From assembly GCF_001544755.2 (NCBI RefSeq), contig NZ_FCOF02000028.1, forward strand, positions 1-64,000: 64,000 nucleotides of DNA, read 5' to 3'. The DNA comes from Caballeronia catudaia (lineage in GTDB: Bacteria > Pseudomonadota > Gammaproteobacteria > Burkholderiales > Burkholderiaceae). Both the position numbers and the translations under genes were made by a program. The notes below the pieces were generated by a model that saw only the letters and a list, made by a program, of their open reading frames with translations, made no database searches and was not told the origin of the DNA. Shown in pieces: positions 33,107 through 42,937 of this stretch; position 1 is the stretch's first letter; every line of letters begins with the position of its first letter.

Positions 33107-35062
33107 TCACCGCTCCGCGACGCCCTCCAACAATCGATCCAAAACCTCAAAATCCACCGGCTTGACCAGATGCGCATCGAACCCGGCCTGCGCGGAGCGC
33201 TCCTTGTCGCTGTCCTGCCCGAACCCGGTCATCGCGACGACGACAGCCCGCCCGACCAACCGTTGCGAACGCAACGTCCTCAGCACTGCATAACCATCGA
33301 TATCCGGCAACGCAAGATCGAGCAAAACAAGCTCCGGCGGAAAATGCCGCACCACATCGAGCCCTTCCTTGCCGTGATAAGCGATGCGCACATCATGCCC
33401 CTTCATCTGCAAAAGCATCGCGAGGCTGTCGGCGGAATCCTGGTTATCGTCGATCACGACAATGCGCAATCCGCTGCCCACCGCTTTCGCCGAACTCTGC
33501 CCAAGCACGCGATGCGGCCGCGGCGCATCATCGACGGACGCATAGGGCAAGCGCACCGTGAAGGTGCTGCCTTGATTCGGCCCGCCGCTCGCAGCGCTGA
33601 TCGAACCGCCATGCATCTCGACGATCGACCGGCATAACGTCAGCCCGATGCCGAGGCCCGCTTCGCCAGGATTGAGGTAGTGATCCTCCTGCACGAAAAG
33701 ATCGAAGATGGAGCTCAGGCCCTTCTGCGAAATGCCGCGCCCGCTGTCGATCACCTTGAGCAGCAGCGCGCTCGCCTCGCGCTCGACTTCGACCCTCACC
33801 GTGCTCGCGCGCGGCGAGAACTTCGACGCGTTGTTCAGCAGGTTCTGCACGACCTGTACTAGCCGCGTACTGTCGCCCGTGATATAGACGGGCTCCGAGG
33901 GCAGCTTCGTCACGACGCTCTGCGCGCGCTCATCCATGAACGGATGCACAAGCTCGATGCTGCGCGCGACGATATCGCTCACATCCACGCGCGCCATGCG
34001 CAAATCGATCTTGCCCGTCGTGATGCGGCCCATGTCCAGCAGATCATCGACGAGCCGGCCAAGATGCGAAGTCTGCCTGTCGATGATGTCGCGGCACGAG
34101 GCGACGCGCGGCGACACGTCCGTCTCCATCTGCATCACGCCGATCGCATTGCGCACCGGCGCGAGCGGATTGCGCAACTCATGCGCGAGCGTCGCGAGAA
34201 ATTCGCTGATGCGCCGCGACGACACCTCGAGCTGTTCGAGACGCTTGCGCTCGCTCATGTCGCGCGTGACTTTGGCGAAGCCCCGCAACACGCGATGCTC
34301 GTCGTACACCGCCGTGATGATGACATTCGCCCAGAACAGCGAGCCGTCCTTGCGCACGCGCCAGCCTTCGTTCTCCACGCGGCCCGTGCGGATCGCGGTC
34401 TCAAGCTCGATCTCGGGGAGGCTGGCAGCGAGATCTTCGGGGCAATAGAACGTGGAGAAATGCTTGCCGAGAATCTCCGACGGCTGATAACCCTTGATGC
34501 GCATCGCGCCCGTGTTCCAGCTCGCAATATGACCGCCCGGATCGAGCATGAAGATCGCGTAGTCGCTCACACTCTCCACGAGCAAACGGAAGCGCTCTTC
34601 CGAAAGACGCAGCTTCTCTTCTTCAGCGCGCTTCGCGGTGAGATCGCGCGTGCATTTTGCATAGCCGATGATCTCGCCCTGCACATTGCGCGCCGCCGTG
34701 ATGACGACGTTCGCCCAGAAGAGCGTGCCGTCCTTGCGCACGCGCCAGCCTTCGTCTTCGAAGCGGCCGGTCGCATAAGCCTGCTTCAGCTCGTACTCGG
34801 GCCAGCCGCGCGCCACCGATTCCGCCGGGTAGAAGCGCGAGAGATGCTCGCCGATGATCTCGTGCGCCTCGTAGCCCTTTATTCTGCGCGCGCCCGTATT
34901 CCAGCTCGTGATGCAGCCGTTCAAGTCGAGCATGAAGATTGCGCAGTCTTCGATCGCATCGACGAGCGCGTGATATTGCGCATCGCTCATCGCGCGTGGT
35001 TCGTGCGGCCTGCGCGCGGCGTCGAGGTGGGGAACGGCAGCTCTCGATCGGGGCATGTTCAT
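33107..35062 (-). CDS. PAS-PAS hybrid sensor histidine kinase/response regulator
   Basis: 651 residues from ATG 35062 (an ATG at 34990 is also possible). Two PAS domains (about 27-140 and 155-270; both with SWNTGA.RIKGY) lead to a HisKA domain with FLATLAHELRNPLAPVRN, a HATPase_c domain (DSGRGISQKGL, GEAGLGIGLTL) and a C-terminal receiver (about 535-645; VVIDDN, LVLLDLALPD, LVKPVD). There are no membrane helices, so it is a cytoplasmic sensor. It is closely similar in design to the kinase at 58933-60861. No partner regulator is adjacent. Confidence 0.92.
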   Translation of the reverse strand: MNMPRSRAAVPHLDAARRPHEPRAMSDAQYHALVDAIEDCAIFMLDLNGCITSWNTGARRIKGYEAHEIIGEHLSRFYPAESVARGWPEYELKQAYATGRFEDEGWRVRKDGTLFWANVVITAARNVQGEIIGYAKCTRDLTAKRAEEEKLRLSEERFRLLVESVSDYAIFMLDPGGHIASWNTGAMRIKGYQPSEILGKHFSTFYCPEDLAASLPEIELETAIRTGRVENEGWRVRKDGSLFWANVIITAVYDEHRVLRGFAKVTRDMSERKRLEQLEVSSRRISEFLATLAHELRNPLAPVRNAIGVMQMETDVSPRVASCRDIIDRQTSHLGRLVDDLLDMGRITTGKIDLRMARVDVSDIVARSIELVHPFMDERAQSVVTKLPSEPVYITGDSTRLVQVVQNLLNNASKFSPRASTVRVEVEREASALLLKVIDSGRGISQKGLSSIFDLFVQEDHYLNPGEAGLGIGLTLCRSIVEMHGGSISAASGGPNQGSTFTVRLPYASVDDAPRPHRVLGQSSAKAVGSGLRIVVIDDNQDSADSLAMLLQMKGHDVRIAYHGKEGLDVVRHFPPELVLLDLALPDIDGYAVLRTLRSQRLVGRAVVVAMTGFGQDSDKERSAQAGFDAHLVKPVDFEVLDRLLEGVAER

Positions 35063-35317
35063 TAGAGGTGAAGCGAGTTTCGATGTGACGGGTGAGTGCA
35101 CGCGGACAAAGTTTGGACAACGCCGCTCACAGGAGTTTAACTTCTGAGCAGCTATCCGCGTGCCGTCACGCAAACATCGCTTGACAGCGTGCAGCGCGAT
35201 TTATAGCGTTCAATCGTTTTCAGTTCCGAAGAGAGCCGCGCGTATCCGTCGATATTACCGGTCGACGCATCAGCGAACTCCTGCACGCTCCCGATTTTTC
35301 CGCATACGGAGGCTCTC

Positions 35318-37135
35318 ATGGATCGTCGACGTTTCCTCTCGCTGTCCGCGTTCTATACGGTGGCGGCCGCATCCGGCACGCTCGCGGCATGTCACTCCAG
35401 TCATGACGACGACAACGGCGGCTCAGGCAGCGGCTCAGGCAGCGGTGGAACGACACCGCCGCCGCCCGCGGGCGCGTTCGCGTTCCCGCAAGGCGTCGCG
35501 AGCGGCGATCCGCGCGATGTCTCCGCGGTGTTCTGGACGCGCTGTGTCGCCAATGGAAGCAGTGCGGCGCCAGCGCCCGTCGCCGTGACCTTGCAGGTAT
35601 CGACGCAGCAGAGCTTCGCGCAACTGGCGGCGAGCGTGCCGTTGAATGCGGTGCCCGACTACGACTTCACCGTGCGCGCCAAGGTCACGGGCCTCGTCGC
35701 GAAGACGACGTACTACTACCGCTTCGTCGCGGGCAGCGACACGAGCGTGACGGGCACGATGCGCACCGCGGCCGCCGCGAACGATGCGATCCCGCAATTG
35801 CGCTTCGCGTGGTTCGTGTGTCAAAACTGGAGCGCGAACCATTGGCAGGCGCTGACGCTGCTGGCCGCCGAAACCGATCTCGACTTCGTCGTGCATCTCG
35901 GCGATTACATCTACGAGGCGAATTTCGTCGCGCCAGCGGGAGGGGTCGAGGCCGCGCATCCGACGATCACGCTGCCGAGCGGCGGTCCCTATGCGAACAC
36001 GCTCGACGATTACCGCACGCTGTATCGCACGTATCGCGGCGATGCGCGTCTTCAGAACGTGCATGCGCGTTTTCCGGTCATCGCGATCTGGGACGATCAC
36101 GAGTTCTCCGACGACTGCTGGCAGGATCACCAGACCTACACGAACGCGAATCTTCAGCAGACCGCGCGCCGGCGCACCGCGAATCAGGCGTGGGCGGAAT
36201 ACATGCCGGTCGATTGGGGCGACGTGTCGTTCGATCTCAACAACGCGGCGTACGACAACATTCGCATCTATCGCGACTTCCACTTCGGCTCGCTGATGCA
36301 TCTCGTGATGACCGACGAGCGGCTCTATCGCGACGATCACGTCGTCAGCGAAGCGGCGATCGCGCAGGCGCTCGGGCACGATCCGGTGAATGGCAACGAT
36401 CTCGTCGGCTCGCGCTATTTCGTGCCGCGCAACGTGCTCGCGCAGTTCGAAGCGGCCGTTACGCAACGGCTCGGCCGCGTGCCGTCGATTTTCGGCCCGA
36501 CGCAGACGCAATGGTGGAAGGACACCCTGAAGGCATCGACGTCGATATGGAAGGTGTGGGGCAACGAAGTGATGATGAACCGCATGTGGCTCGATCTCTC
36601 CGCGATCGCGCCCGCGCCCGACAACACCGTCTTCGTGCTCGACTGCGACGCGTGGGACGGCTATCCGTCGCACAAGGCGGATCTTCTGTCGTTCGTGAAG
36701 ACGCAGGGCATCACGAATCTCGTCGCGATCACGGGCGATCTGCACGCGTTCCAGGCGGGCGTCGTGCGCGACGTGCCCGATCCCGCGACCGGCACGCCGG
36801 TGATGATCGATCTGATGTCGGCGGGCATCAGCAGCCAGCCCTTCTTCGAGGACATCAAGACGTATGCGGCGGGCATGCCGCTCGCGTCGCTCATCAGTTC
36901 GTCATCGCTGTTCGACGCGCTCATCCGCCAGAACAATCCGGACATGCTCTATGCGGATCATGACGGCATCGGGTATGCATCGGCGACGCTCACGCCGACA
37001 CAGTTCATCGCTATCTTCAATAAGGTGAAGTTCCTCAACGCCGATGGCAGCGCGCCGCAGGCGCCACTCGCGAAGCGCACGCGTCTCACGATCAACGCGG
37101 GCGCGGTGTCGGTGTCGGTCCAGGACAACGCATGA
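35318..37135 (+). CDS. PhoD-like alkaline phosphatase, exported
   Basis: 605 residues. MDRRRFLSLSA and a hydrophobic stretch form a Tat-type signal, with a lipobox-like LAAC at Cys25 and a Gly/Ser linker. A PhoD N-terminal domain (about 50-140; FPQGVASGDPRDVSAVFWTR) precedes the phosphodiesterase core: VHLGDYIYEA, AIWDDHEFSDDCW, GDLHAFQAGV and a late DLMSAGISS. These are the calcium/iron-binding motifs. It releases phosphate from esters or diesters outside the cytoplasm. No Pho box was identified. Confidence 0.93.
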   Translation: MDRRRFLSLSAFYTVAAASGTLAACHSSHDDDNGGSGSGSGSGGTTPPPPAGAFAFPQGVASGDPRDVSAVFWTRCVANGSSAAPAPVAVTLQVSTQQSFAQLAASVPLNAVPDYDFTVRAKVTGLVAKTTYYYRFVAGSDTSVTGTMRTAAAANDAIPQLRFAWFVCQNWSANHWQALTLLAAETDLDFVVHLGDYIYEANFVAPAGGVEAAHPTITLPSGGPYANTLDDYRTLYRTYRGDARLQNVHARFPVIAIWDDHEFSDDCWQDHQTYTNANLQQTARRRTANQAWAEYMPVDWGDVSFDLNNAAYDNIRIYRDFHFGSLMHLVMTDERLYRDDHVVSEAAIAQALGHDPVNGNDLVGSRYFVPRNVLAQFEAAVTQRLGRVPSIFGPTQTQWWKDTLKASTSIWKVWGNEVMMNRMWLDLSAIAPAPDNTVFVLDCDAWDGYPSHKADLLSFVKTQGITNLVAITGDLHAFQAGVVRDVPDPATGTPVMIDLMSAGISSQPFFEDIKTYAAGMPLASLISSSSLFDALIRQNNPDMLYADHDGIGYASATLTPTQFIAIFNKVKFLNADGSAPQAPLAKRTRLTINAGAVSVSVQDNA

Positions 37136-37322
37136 ATGCCGAATGTGCTCAGGCGCTTCATACATGAAGCGCGGACCCATCCATTTTTATCCTTGCTTTT
37201 GAGGGGATTTCAACGCCGATCCGCCGACGTAGACTGCGTGCACATTTCAGAAGGTCGGTTGCTGGCAGGCAGTGCAATGAGGCCGATTGAAGTGATTACG
37301 TGAAACCCTCAGGAGCACTATC

Positions 37323-37550
37323 ATGATCGGCAATCTCAAAGGCATCATCTTCGTCGCGGCCCTTGCGGGCGCTTCCTATGCGCTCGCGAGCGGCTACGGT
37401 CCCTCGCCGTATTACGCACCGATGGAGGGCGCGCCCGCGTCTCAGCAAGGCATGAACATGCAGACGATGGCGCAGGACGGTCAATCGAGCAATGACGCGA
37501 GCGTCGACAAGTCCAAGCAGGACAGCCCGCTCATTCAGGCGCAGGATTGA
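37323..37550 (+). CDS. small exported protein, unknown function
   Basis: 75 residues. A signal-like helix (IIFVAALAGASYALA) is followed by a Gly/Tyr/Pro stretch and a Gln/Ser/Asp/Lys-rich tail (GQSSNDASVDKSKQDS). TCAGGAG stands 7 bp before the ATG, supporting expression. I recognise no domain. A GTCCCGCCG hairpin follows the stop. Confidence 0.75.
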   Translation: MIGNLKGIIFVAALAGASYALASGYGPSPYYAPMEGAPASQQGMNMQTMAQDGQSSNDASVDKSKQDSPLIQAQD

Positions 37551-37564
37551 GCGTTTGGTTCACC

Positions 37565-37589
37565 GTCCCGCCGGCGATATCGGCGGGAC
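37565..37589 (+). terminator. hairpin after the small exported protein gene
   Basis: GTCCCGCCG (37565-37573) pairs with CGGCGGGAC (37581-37589) around GCGATAT, a 9-bp perfect stem 15 bp past the stop. The T tract is poor. Confidence 0.7.
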
Positions 37590-37594
37590 GCGTT

Positions 37595-37758
37595 CAGCGT
37601 TCGTTGTCGAAAAGCGCGCGCAACATGCGTTCGGGGTTCGCAAGAAACGCGCGCGTCACCTTGAAGTGCTCGGTGTCTTAATACGCGATGCGCGCGATGC
37701 CGTTTTCGTCGAATTGATAGATCCACGCATCGGGATACGCCATGAGAGCATCGCGCGG
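37595..37758 (-). pseudogene. C-terminal remnant of a small enzyme (SnoaL-like?) with in-frame stop
   Basis: On the minus strand RDALMAYPDAWIYQFDENGIARIAY is followed by a TAA and then DTEHFKVTRAFLANPERMLRALFDNER and the natural stop. The stretch reads as the end of a compact alpha/beta protein, perhaps SnoaL-like, but the family call is weak. Its upstream part is gone: the neighbouring MFS gene begins its own stop region at 37762. Confidence 0.5.
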
Positions 37759-37761
37759 ATG

Positions 37762-39291
37762 TCAGTGGAACGCCTGGTTCGCGGCGTTTTTCGCAGCGGC
37801 TTTCGCATCGCCGGCACCGGTTTTTTCGACGCTTTCCCGCGCGCGGCCAATGTCGATCTTCGGCATGAACATCATCGAGACGACGGTGCCGAGCGCGATG
37901 ACGAACATCGCCGTGAAGGTCATGTGCAGCGAGTGATGCAGCACGAGGCGAATCTCGTGATTGTTCGAGAAGTCGCCCGGCACGGCCGACAGCAATTGCT
38001 TGAGCTGATCCGCATGCACGGGCGGCAGGCCGTCCGTGTGCGTGAGGCCGTAGTTCTGCACCGCGCCGAACACCGCCGCGCCGAGCGTATTGCCGAGATT
38101 GCGCGAGAACAGGTTCGACGCCGTCGCGCTGCCGCGCTCGATCGGCTGCACGATCTCCTGGATCAGGATCAGGCACGACACGCTCGTGATGCCCATGCCG
38201 AAACCGAGCACCGCGGAGCCGACGCCCGCCCACACCGGGCTCGATTGCGGGCCGAGCAGCACGAACGGCAGCGCGCCCAGCGGGATGAACACCGGGCCGA
38301 TCATCAGCAGACGCCGCAAGCCGATGCGATGGAATGAGCGCGACGTGAACGTGGCGCCGCTCGGCCAGCCGATCATCATCATCGTGAGCGCGAGGCCGGC
38401 TTCGACGGGCGTGCGATGCATCACGCCCTGCACGTACATCGGCAGGAAGGTGGTGAGACCCATCATCGCCATGCCGGCGAGCAGGGTCGCGACGTTGCTC
38501 GCCGCGATCGGCCGATGCGACCACAGCCTGAACGAGATCATCGGATCGGCGGCGCGGCGCTCCTGCACCACGAAACACACGATGGCGAGCACGAGCGCCA
38601 CGATCTCCGTGGCGACGCGCGCGTTGCTCGCGTGACCGGCATCGGTGAGCGCCATCATCAGCGCGGCGACGGCAGTGGTGAAGAAGAACGCGCCCGCGAG
38701 ATCGACCGCGGGGCGGTCGTGGCGCTTTTCCTCATGCAGAAAGAGCGCGAAGAGCAGCGCGGCCAGAATGCCGATCGGCACGTTGATCCAGAAGATCCAC
38801 GCCCACGACAGCTCGCGGATCAGCAGGCCGCCGACCATCGGCCCGAGCACGGCGGACACGGCCCATACGCTCGCCAGATAACCCTGCACCTTGCCGCGCT
38901 CGCGCGCCGGATAAAGATCGCCGACGACCGTCAGCGCGACCGGCAGGATCGCACCCGCGCCGACGCCCTGAAGCAGCCGGAACACGATCATCGCGGGCAT
39001 CGACCACGCAAAGCCCGCGAGGATCGAGCCGACGAGAAAGATCGCGATGCCGACGAGAATCGCGGGCTTGCGGCCATACAGATCCGCGAGCTTGCCGAAC
39101 ACGACGGTCAGCGCGGTCTGCGTGAGCAGGAACGACGAGAACACCCAGCTATAGAGATTGAGGCCGCCGAGTTGCGTCGCGATTTGCGGCATTGCGGTAG
39201 AGACGATGGTGGCTTCGATCGCGACCATCGCCATCGAGGCCATGACTGCGCCAATGACGAGAGGACGGGCGGTTTTCTTGGTCTGTGACAT
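37762..39291 (-). CDS. MFS drug-efflux transporter, 14-helix DHA2 type
   Basis: 509 residues, about 14 helices. Motif A (GKLADLYGRKPAILVG), motif C (AVLGPMVGGLL) and an opening with EATIVSTAMPQIATQLGG are those of the DHA2/EmrB-QacA proton antiporters. The cytoplasmic N-terminus is short (MSQTKKTARP). No EmrA-like fusion protein is adjacent. Expected function is proton-driven export of hydrophobic toxic compounds; substrate unknown. Confidence 0.92.
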   Translation of the reverse strand: MSQTKKTARPLVIGAVMASMAMVAIEATIVSTAMPQIATQLGGLNLYSWVFSSFLLTQTALTVVFGKLADLYGRKPAILVGIAIFLVGSILAGFAWSMPAMIVFRLLQGVGAGAILPVALTVVGDLYPARERGKVQGYLASVWAVSAVLGPMVGGLLIRELSWAWIFWINVPIGILAALLFALFLHEEKRHDRPAVDLAGAFFFTTAVAALMMALTDAGHASNARVATEIVALVLAIVCFVVQERRAADPMISFRLWSHRPIAASNVATLLAGMAMMGLTTFLPMYVQGVMHRTPVEAGLALTMMMIGWPSGATFTSRSFHRIGLRRLLMIGPVFIPLGALPFVLLGPQSSPVWAGVGSAVLGFGMGITSVSCLILIQEIVQPIERGSATASNLFSRNLGNTLGAAVFGAVQNYGLTHTDGLPPVHADQLKQLLSAVPGDFSNNHEIRLVLHHSLHMTFTAMFVIALGTVVSMMFMPKIDIGRARESVEKTGAGDAKAAAKNAANQAFH

Positions 39292-39708
39292 GCGGTTTCG
39301 AATGACGTATCGCCCGGCGCAAATCCGGCATGCGCGCGAGCAGGCAATTCGCGATAGGTGGGAATGCGGCGGCGACGCGAGGCTTGCGAATTCCTTGCAG
39401 CCCGCGCGAGGCCGTCAATTAAATGGGCGCCGAATGCAATGTTATCCCGACGCGCCGGTGGCCGCTCGCGCCTGCTTCCTCATTTATTGGTAATTCTCCG
39501 CGGCTACGCTGCTTTTCGTGGACGGATGGCGCGCTTACTTCAACGCCCGACGATCCGGTCTTCGCCCTTTTTCGCCGCAATGGACGGACGAACTGTCACT
39601 CATATGTCGTCTTTCAGAACGAAATCCATGGGAATGTCGCCTAAAATCGAACGGGAAAATGGTTTGCCTTCCGGTTCGCCCGTGTCCGCTTCGAGGCGGC
39701 AGACTCGC
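39292..39708. other. non-coding stretch before the sensor kinase gene
   Basis: This 417-bp gap lies between the divergent MFS and kinase genes. It should hold both promoters. The kinase frame is open from 39358, with possible upstream starts at 39604 and 39634, but the encoded residues look non-protein. No repeat or hairpin stands out. Confidence 0.5.
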
Positions 39709-41058
39709 ATGCTCAAATCACTGAAGAATCAACTGGTCGTCGCGCTGGGTCTGCTTGTGAGCATCATCGGCGTCGTGCAGGGCGTGAGTTCATATCAACT
39801 GAGCAAGACCGGCATGAGCGCGCTGCTCGACATGCGTCTGGTACAGGTGGCCGCGCGTCTGCGCGATGGCCTCGCCGAGAGCCTCCCGAAAAATCCGGCG
39901 CGCGGAACCCAGGATGAGGGCGATGTCGTCGCGGTGGTGTGGAAGCCGGGCGAAGCGCTGCCGTTCCGCACGACCGATCCTTCGCTGCATTTTCCGCGCG
40001 ACGCGCAGCCGGGCTTCTCCGGCGTCGAAGTCAACGACGAGCAATGGCGTCTTTTCACGCGACAGGAGCCGACCATGACGATCCAGGTCGCCCAGCGCTC
40101 GTCCGTGCGCCGCGAGCTCACCACCGAAACCGCCGCCGTGACGCTCTGGCCGATCGCCGTGCTGCTGCCGCTCGTGTGGGTCGCGGTAGCGTTCGTCGTG
40201 CGCCGTTCGCTGAGCCAGTTGAACCAGCTCGGCAAGGAGGTGCAATGCATCGACATGGGTCATCTCCAGCCGCTGCCGACGGTCGGCGTGCCCACGGAGA
40301 TCAAGCCCTTCATTCATTCGATCAATACGATGATCGAGCGGCTCGCGGACTCGATCGAGAAGGAGCGCAAGTTCATCGCCGACGCAGCGCACGAACTGCG
40401 CACGCCGCTCACCGCGCTTCAGCTTCAGGCCGACAATCTCGCGCCGCACATCTATCCCGGCAACCAGGAACGCTTTCAGGAATTGCGCAAGGGCATCGCG
40501 CGCGCGGGCGGTCTCATCACGCAACTGTTGCGGCTCGCACGCGCCGATGCGCCCATGAATGGCACGCCGCTTTCGCGCGTCGATCTCTCCGCGGTCGTGA
40601 CGAACGCGGTCTCCGACGTGCTGCCGATCGCGATTTCGCGCGGCCTCGATATCGGCGCGGAGGAGATGGTGAATGCCCATGTGCGCGCGGTCGAGACGGA
40701 CATCGGCATGGCGGTGAAGAATCTCGTGTCGAACGCGGTGCGTTATACGCCCGATGGCGGCACCATCGACCTGCGCATGCGGCGCGATGGCGAAATGGTC
40801 TGGATCGATGTCGTCGACACGGGGCCGGGCATCGACGAAGCGCTGCTGCCGCGCGTGTTCGACCGCTTTTTCCGCGCGAACCCGGACGTGGAAGGCAGCG
40901 GGCTCGGCCTGTCGATCGTGAAGGCGATCGCCGCGCGCTATGGCGGTGACGTCACGCTGGCGAATCGCAACGACGGACGCTCGGGCATCGTCGCTTCGAT
41001 CGGCTTTCCGGTCGAGGACGTGACGGAAAGCGCCGCAGCCGTGACCGATTGCGCATGA
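39709..41058 (+). CDS. two-component sensor histidine kinase (QseC/PmrB-like)
   Basis: 449 residues from ATG 39709, which puts the first membrane helix at about 8-26 as usual. A periplasmic domain (about 28-142) contains the DVVAVVWKPG.ALPFRTTDPSL style of QseC-like sensors. Helix 2 (about 145-164) is followed by a HAMP-like linker, HisKA with His228 (FIADAAHELRTPLTAL) and HATPase_c (VETDIGMAVKNLVSNAVRYTP; DTGPGI; GSGLGLSIV). Its partner regulator gene lies 171 bp downstream. Confidence 0.9.
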   Translation: MLKSLKNQLVVALGLLVSIIGVVQGVSSYQLSKTGMSALLDMRLVQVAARLRDGLAESLPKNPARGTQDEGDVVAVVWKPGEALPFRTTDPSLHFPRDAQPGFSGVEVNDEQWRLFTRQEPTMTIQVAQRSSVRRELTTETAAVTLWPIAVLLPLVWVAVAFVVRRSLSQLNQLGKEVQCIDMGHLQPLPTVGVPTEIKPFIHSINTMIERLADSIEKERKFIADAAHELRTPLTALQLQADNLAPHIYPGNQERFQELRKGIARAGGLITQLLRLARADAPMNGTPLSRVDLSAVVTNAVSDVLPIAISRGLDIGAEEMVNAHVRAVETDIGMAVKNLVSNAVRYTPDGGTIDLRMRRDGEMVWIDVVDTGPGIDEALLPRVFDRFFRANPDVEGSGLGLSIVKAIAARYGGDVTLANRNDGRSGIVASIGFPVEDVTESAAAVTDCA

Positions 41059-41229
41059 AACCTAGCTATTTGCGCGCGGATTTGCGCCGATTACAATGCA
41101 TTCGCTGCGTGGCGCGAAGTGGATATCGCCGGTCAAGAATGAAATAAAGCGACCGGTCGTGCGTCGATTCCTTCGTGCCGCTTTCCGGGCGCGTGGCGCG
41201 CGCCATTCTCGCGGGAGCGGGGTGGGAAC

Positions 41230-41913
41230 ATGCGAATTCTTCTGATCGAAGACGATGTGCAGATCGGCACCAGCCTCATGCGTGCGCTCAAAGATGCCGA
41301 CTACGCCGTCGACTGGGTGCGCGACGGCAATGCGGGCCGCGAGGCGCTCGACGCCGCCGAATACACCGTGGTGCTGCTCGACCTCGGCCTGCCGGGCATG
41401 ACGGGCATCGAGCTATTGCGGCAGGCGCGGACGGCGGGCAACGCGACGCCGGTGCTGATCCTCACCGCCCGCGACGATCTCGACACGCGCGTGCAAGGCC
41501 TCGATCTCGGCGCGGACGATTACCTGCTCAAGCCCTTCGACATGCCCGAACTGCTCGCGCGCATTCGCGCGGTGCTGCGGCGCAAGGCGGGCTACGCGGT
41601 CTCGCGTCTCGGCGACGATTCCATCAGCCTCAATCTCGACCAACGCACGCTCACGTGCGGCGAGAATTCCGGTGTGCTGTCCGCGCGCGAATTTGCGCTG
41701 ATGCACGCGCTGCTCGAACGTCCCGGCACCATCTTCTCGCGCGATCAGCTGGAAGACCGGCTCTACGGTTGGGGCAAGGAAGTGGAGAGCAACGCGGTGG
41801 ACGTGCTCATCCATTCGGTGCGCAAGAAATTCGGCGCGGGCGTGATTCGCAATGTGCGCGGACTCGGCTGGACCGTGATGCTCGGACAAACGGGCCGTGA
41901 GGAAACCAAGTAG
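41230..41913 (+). CDS. OmpR-family response regulator (QseB/PmrA-like)
   Basis: 227 residues. Receiver domain 1-120 with acidic pair Glu7-Asp8-Asp9, phospho-acceptor Asp51 (VVLLDLGLPG) and Lys in DDYLLKPFD, then a winged-helix DNA-binding domain (about 130-222; LSAREFALMHALLERPG, DVLIHSVRKKFG). It pairs with the upstream sensor kinase. The gene order kinase-then-regulator and the 171-bp gap are less usual and suggest a separate promoter. Confidence 0.94.
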   Translation: MRILLIEDDVQIGTSLMRALKDADYAVDWVRDGNAGREALDAAEYTVVLLDLGLPGMTGIELLRQARTAGNATPVLILTARDDLDTRVQGLDLGADDYLLKPFDMPELLARIRAVLRRKAGYAVSRLGDDSISLNLDQRTLTCGENSGVLSAREFALMHALLERPGTIFSRDQLEDRLYGWGKEVESNAVDVLIHSVRKKFGAGVIRNVRGLGWTVMLGQTGREETK

Positions 41914-41936
41914 CGCACATCGCACGGCAGGCCGGG

Positions 41937-42122
41937 TCATTGGGCATCGTAGTGGCGGCCGACCGAGCCGCAAAAACGCATGCTGTAGTCGTGATCCTCC
42001 GTTTCGACTTGACGCATGCGGCGTTCGAGATCGGCGAGATCGCTCGACGATGCGAGATAGTCGTCGTGGGCATCGTGCATCGAGAAGAAGCTGCCGACGG
42101 ATTTCGAAAAGCGTTCGAACAT
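41937..42122 (-). CDS. DUF3563 family small protein
   Basis: 61 residues. DYLASSSDLADLERRMRQVE is the conserved block of DUF3563, a short family found mostly in Burkholderia relatives. CAGGAGCAC precedes the ATG. Function unknown; it is not hydrophobic and has no export signal. Confidence 0.88.
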   Translation of the reverse strand: MFERFSKSVGSFFSMHDAHDDYLASSSDLADLERRMRQVETEDHDYSMRFCGSVGRHYDAQ

Positions 42123-42385
42123 GATGTGCTCCTGTCATTGAATGGCCTGCGTGTGAGGCCGACGAATGCAGGTTATGCCGCGCGAATTAGCGCTGAATGA
42201 GAGCGGCGCATGAAGGGCTTTACGATCGCCATGACGAAGCGTTCGCCAGCGCACCGTGCAGCGGATTGGGCCGCGTGAAAGGCACTGCCGCGCCGCACCA
42301 TCCCGTGCTATCTTTGTTTTATAGGGATTTCATACGGAACGCTGTGCGTAATCCGCATTCGTCGATCGTCTTCGTGAAGGCCGCC

Positions 42386-42751
42386 ATGAACGATGTGTCT
42401 CGTACCCTCAGTGCCCGCGACCGCGTCGAGTTACTCTGCTGGCTCACGTGCGGCAGTCTCGGCGCGTATTACCTGAATGGCGACTGGCCCGCGCCCTCGT
42501 TTCACGTGCAGGCCGCGCATAAATGGCTGGACCGGCATCAGCGGCACGCGGACTGGCTCACGGTTGCGAAGCTCGCCGCCATCGCGCGGGACATCGCCAC
42601 GCAGCATTGCGCGATGCTCGAAGCGGACTGGGCGCGCGCCGCCGTCGAAGAAATCCTCGACAGCGAAGACCTCAACTATCAATCGGATGTCGTGCGGCAG
42701 GTTTTCGACGATTGCCGCCGCGCGCTCGCGGAAAAGCGCACGCCGGAATGA
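42386..42751 (+). CDS. conserved hypothetical protein
   Basis: 121 residues from ATG 42386, mostly helical: VELLCWLTCGSLGAYYLNGDWP, then AAHKWLDRHQRHADWLTVAKLAAIARDIATQHCAML and an acidic EEILDSEDL segment. The frame is open 63 codons upstream, but that part has no protein character. No domain recognised, no signal peptide and no membrane helix of clear length. Confidence 0.65.
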   Translation: MNDVSRTLSARDRVELLCWLTCGSLGAYYLNGDWPAPSFHVQAAHKWLDRHQRHADWLTVAKLAAIARDIATQHCAMLEADWARAAVEEILDSEDLNYQSDVVRQVFDDCRRALAEKRTPE

Positions 42752-42937
42752 ACCGGCTATCGCGCGCGAGGAAAGGCGCTAGCGCGAAGACCTGTATGGA
42801 TGTACAGTAAGCCATTTTCTTTCCACGACGGCGCCGCGCAGCGGGCGCCGTGAATCGCCACCGCATGTTCCGCGCGTTCGTCCCTGTCCGTTTTGCATTG
42901 CGCGCATCGCGTCGCGCCGCGGCGTTTTAATCGCCCG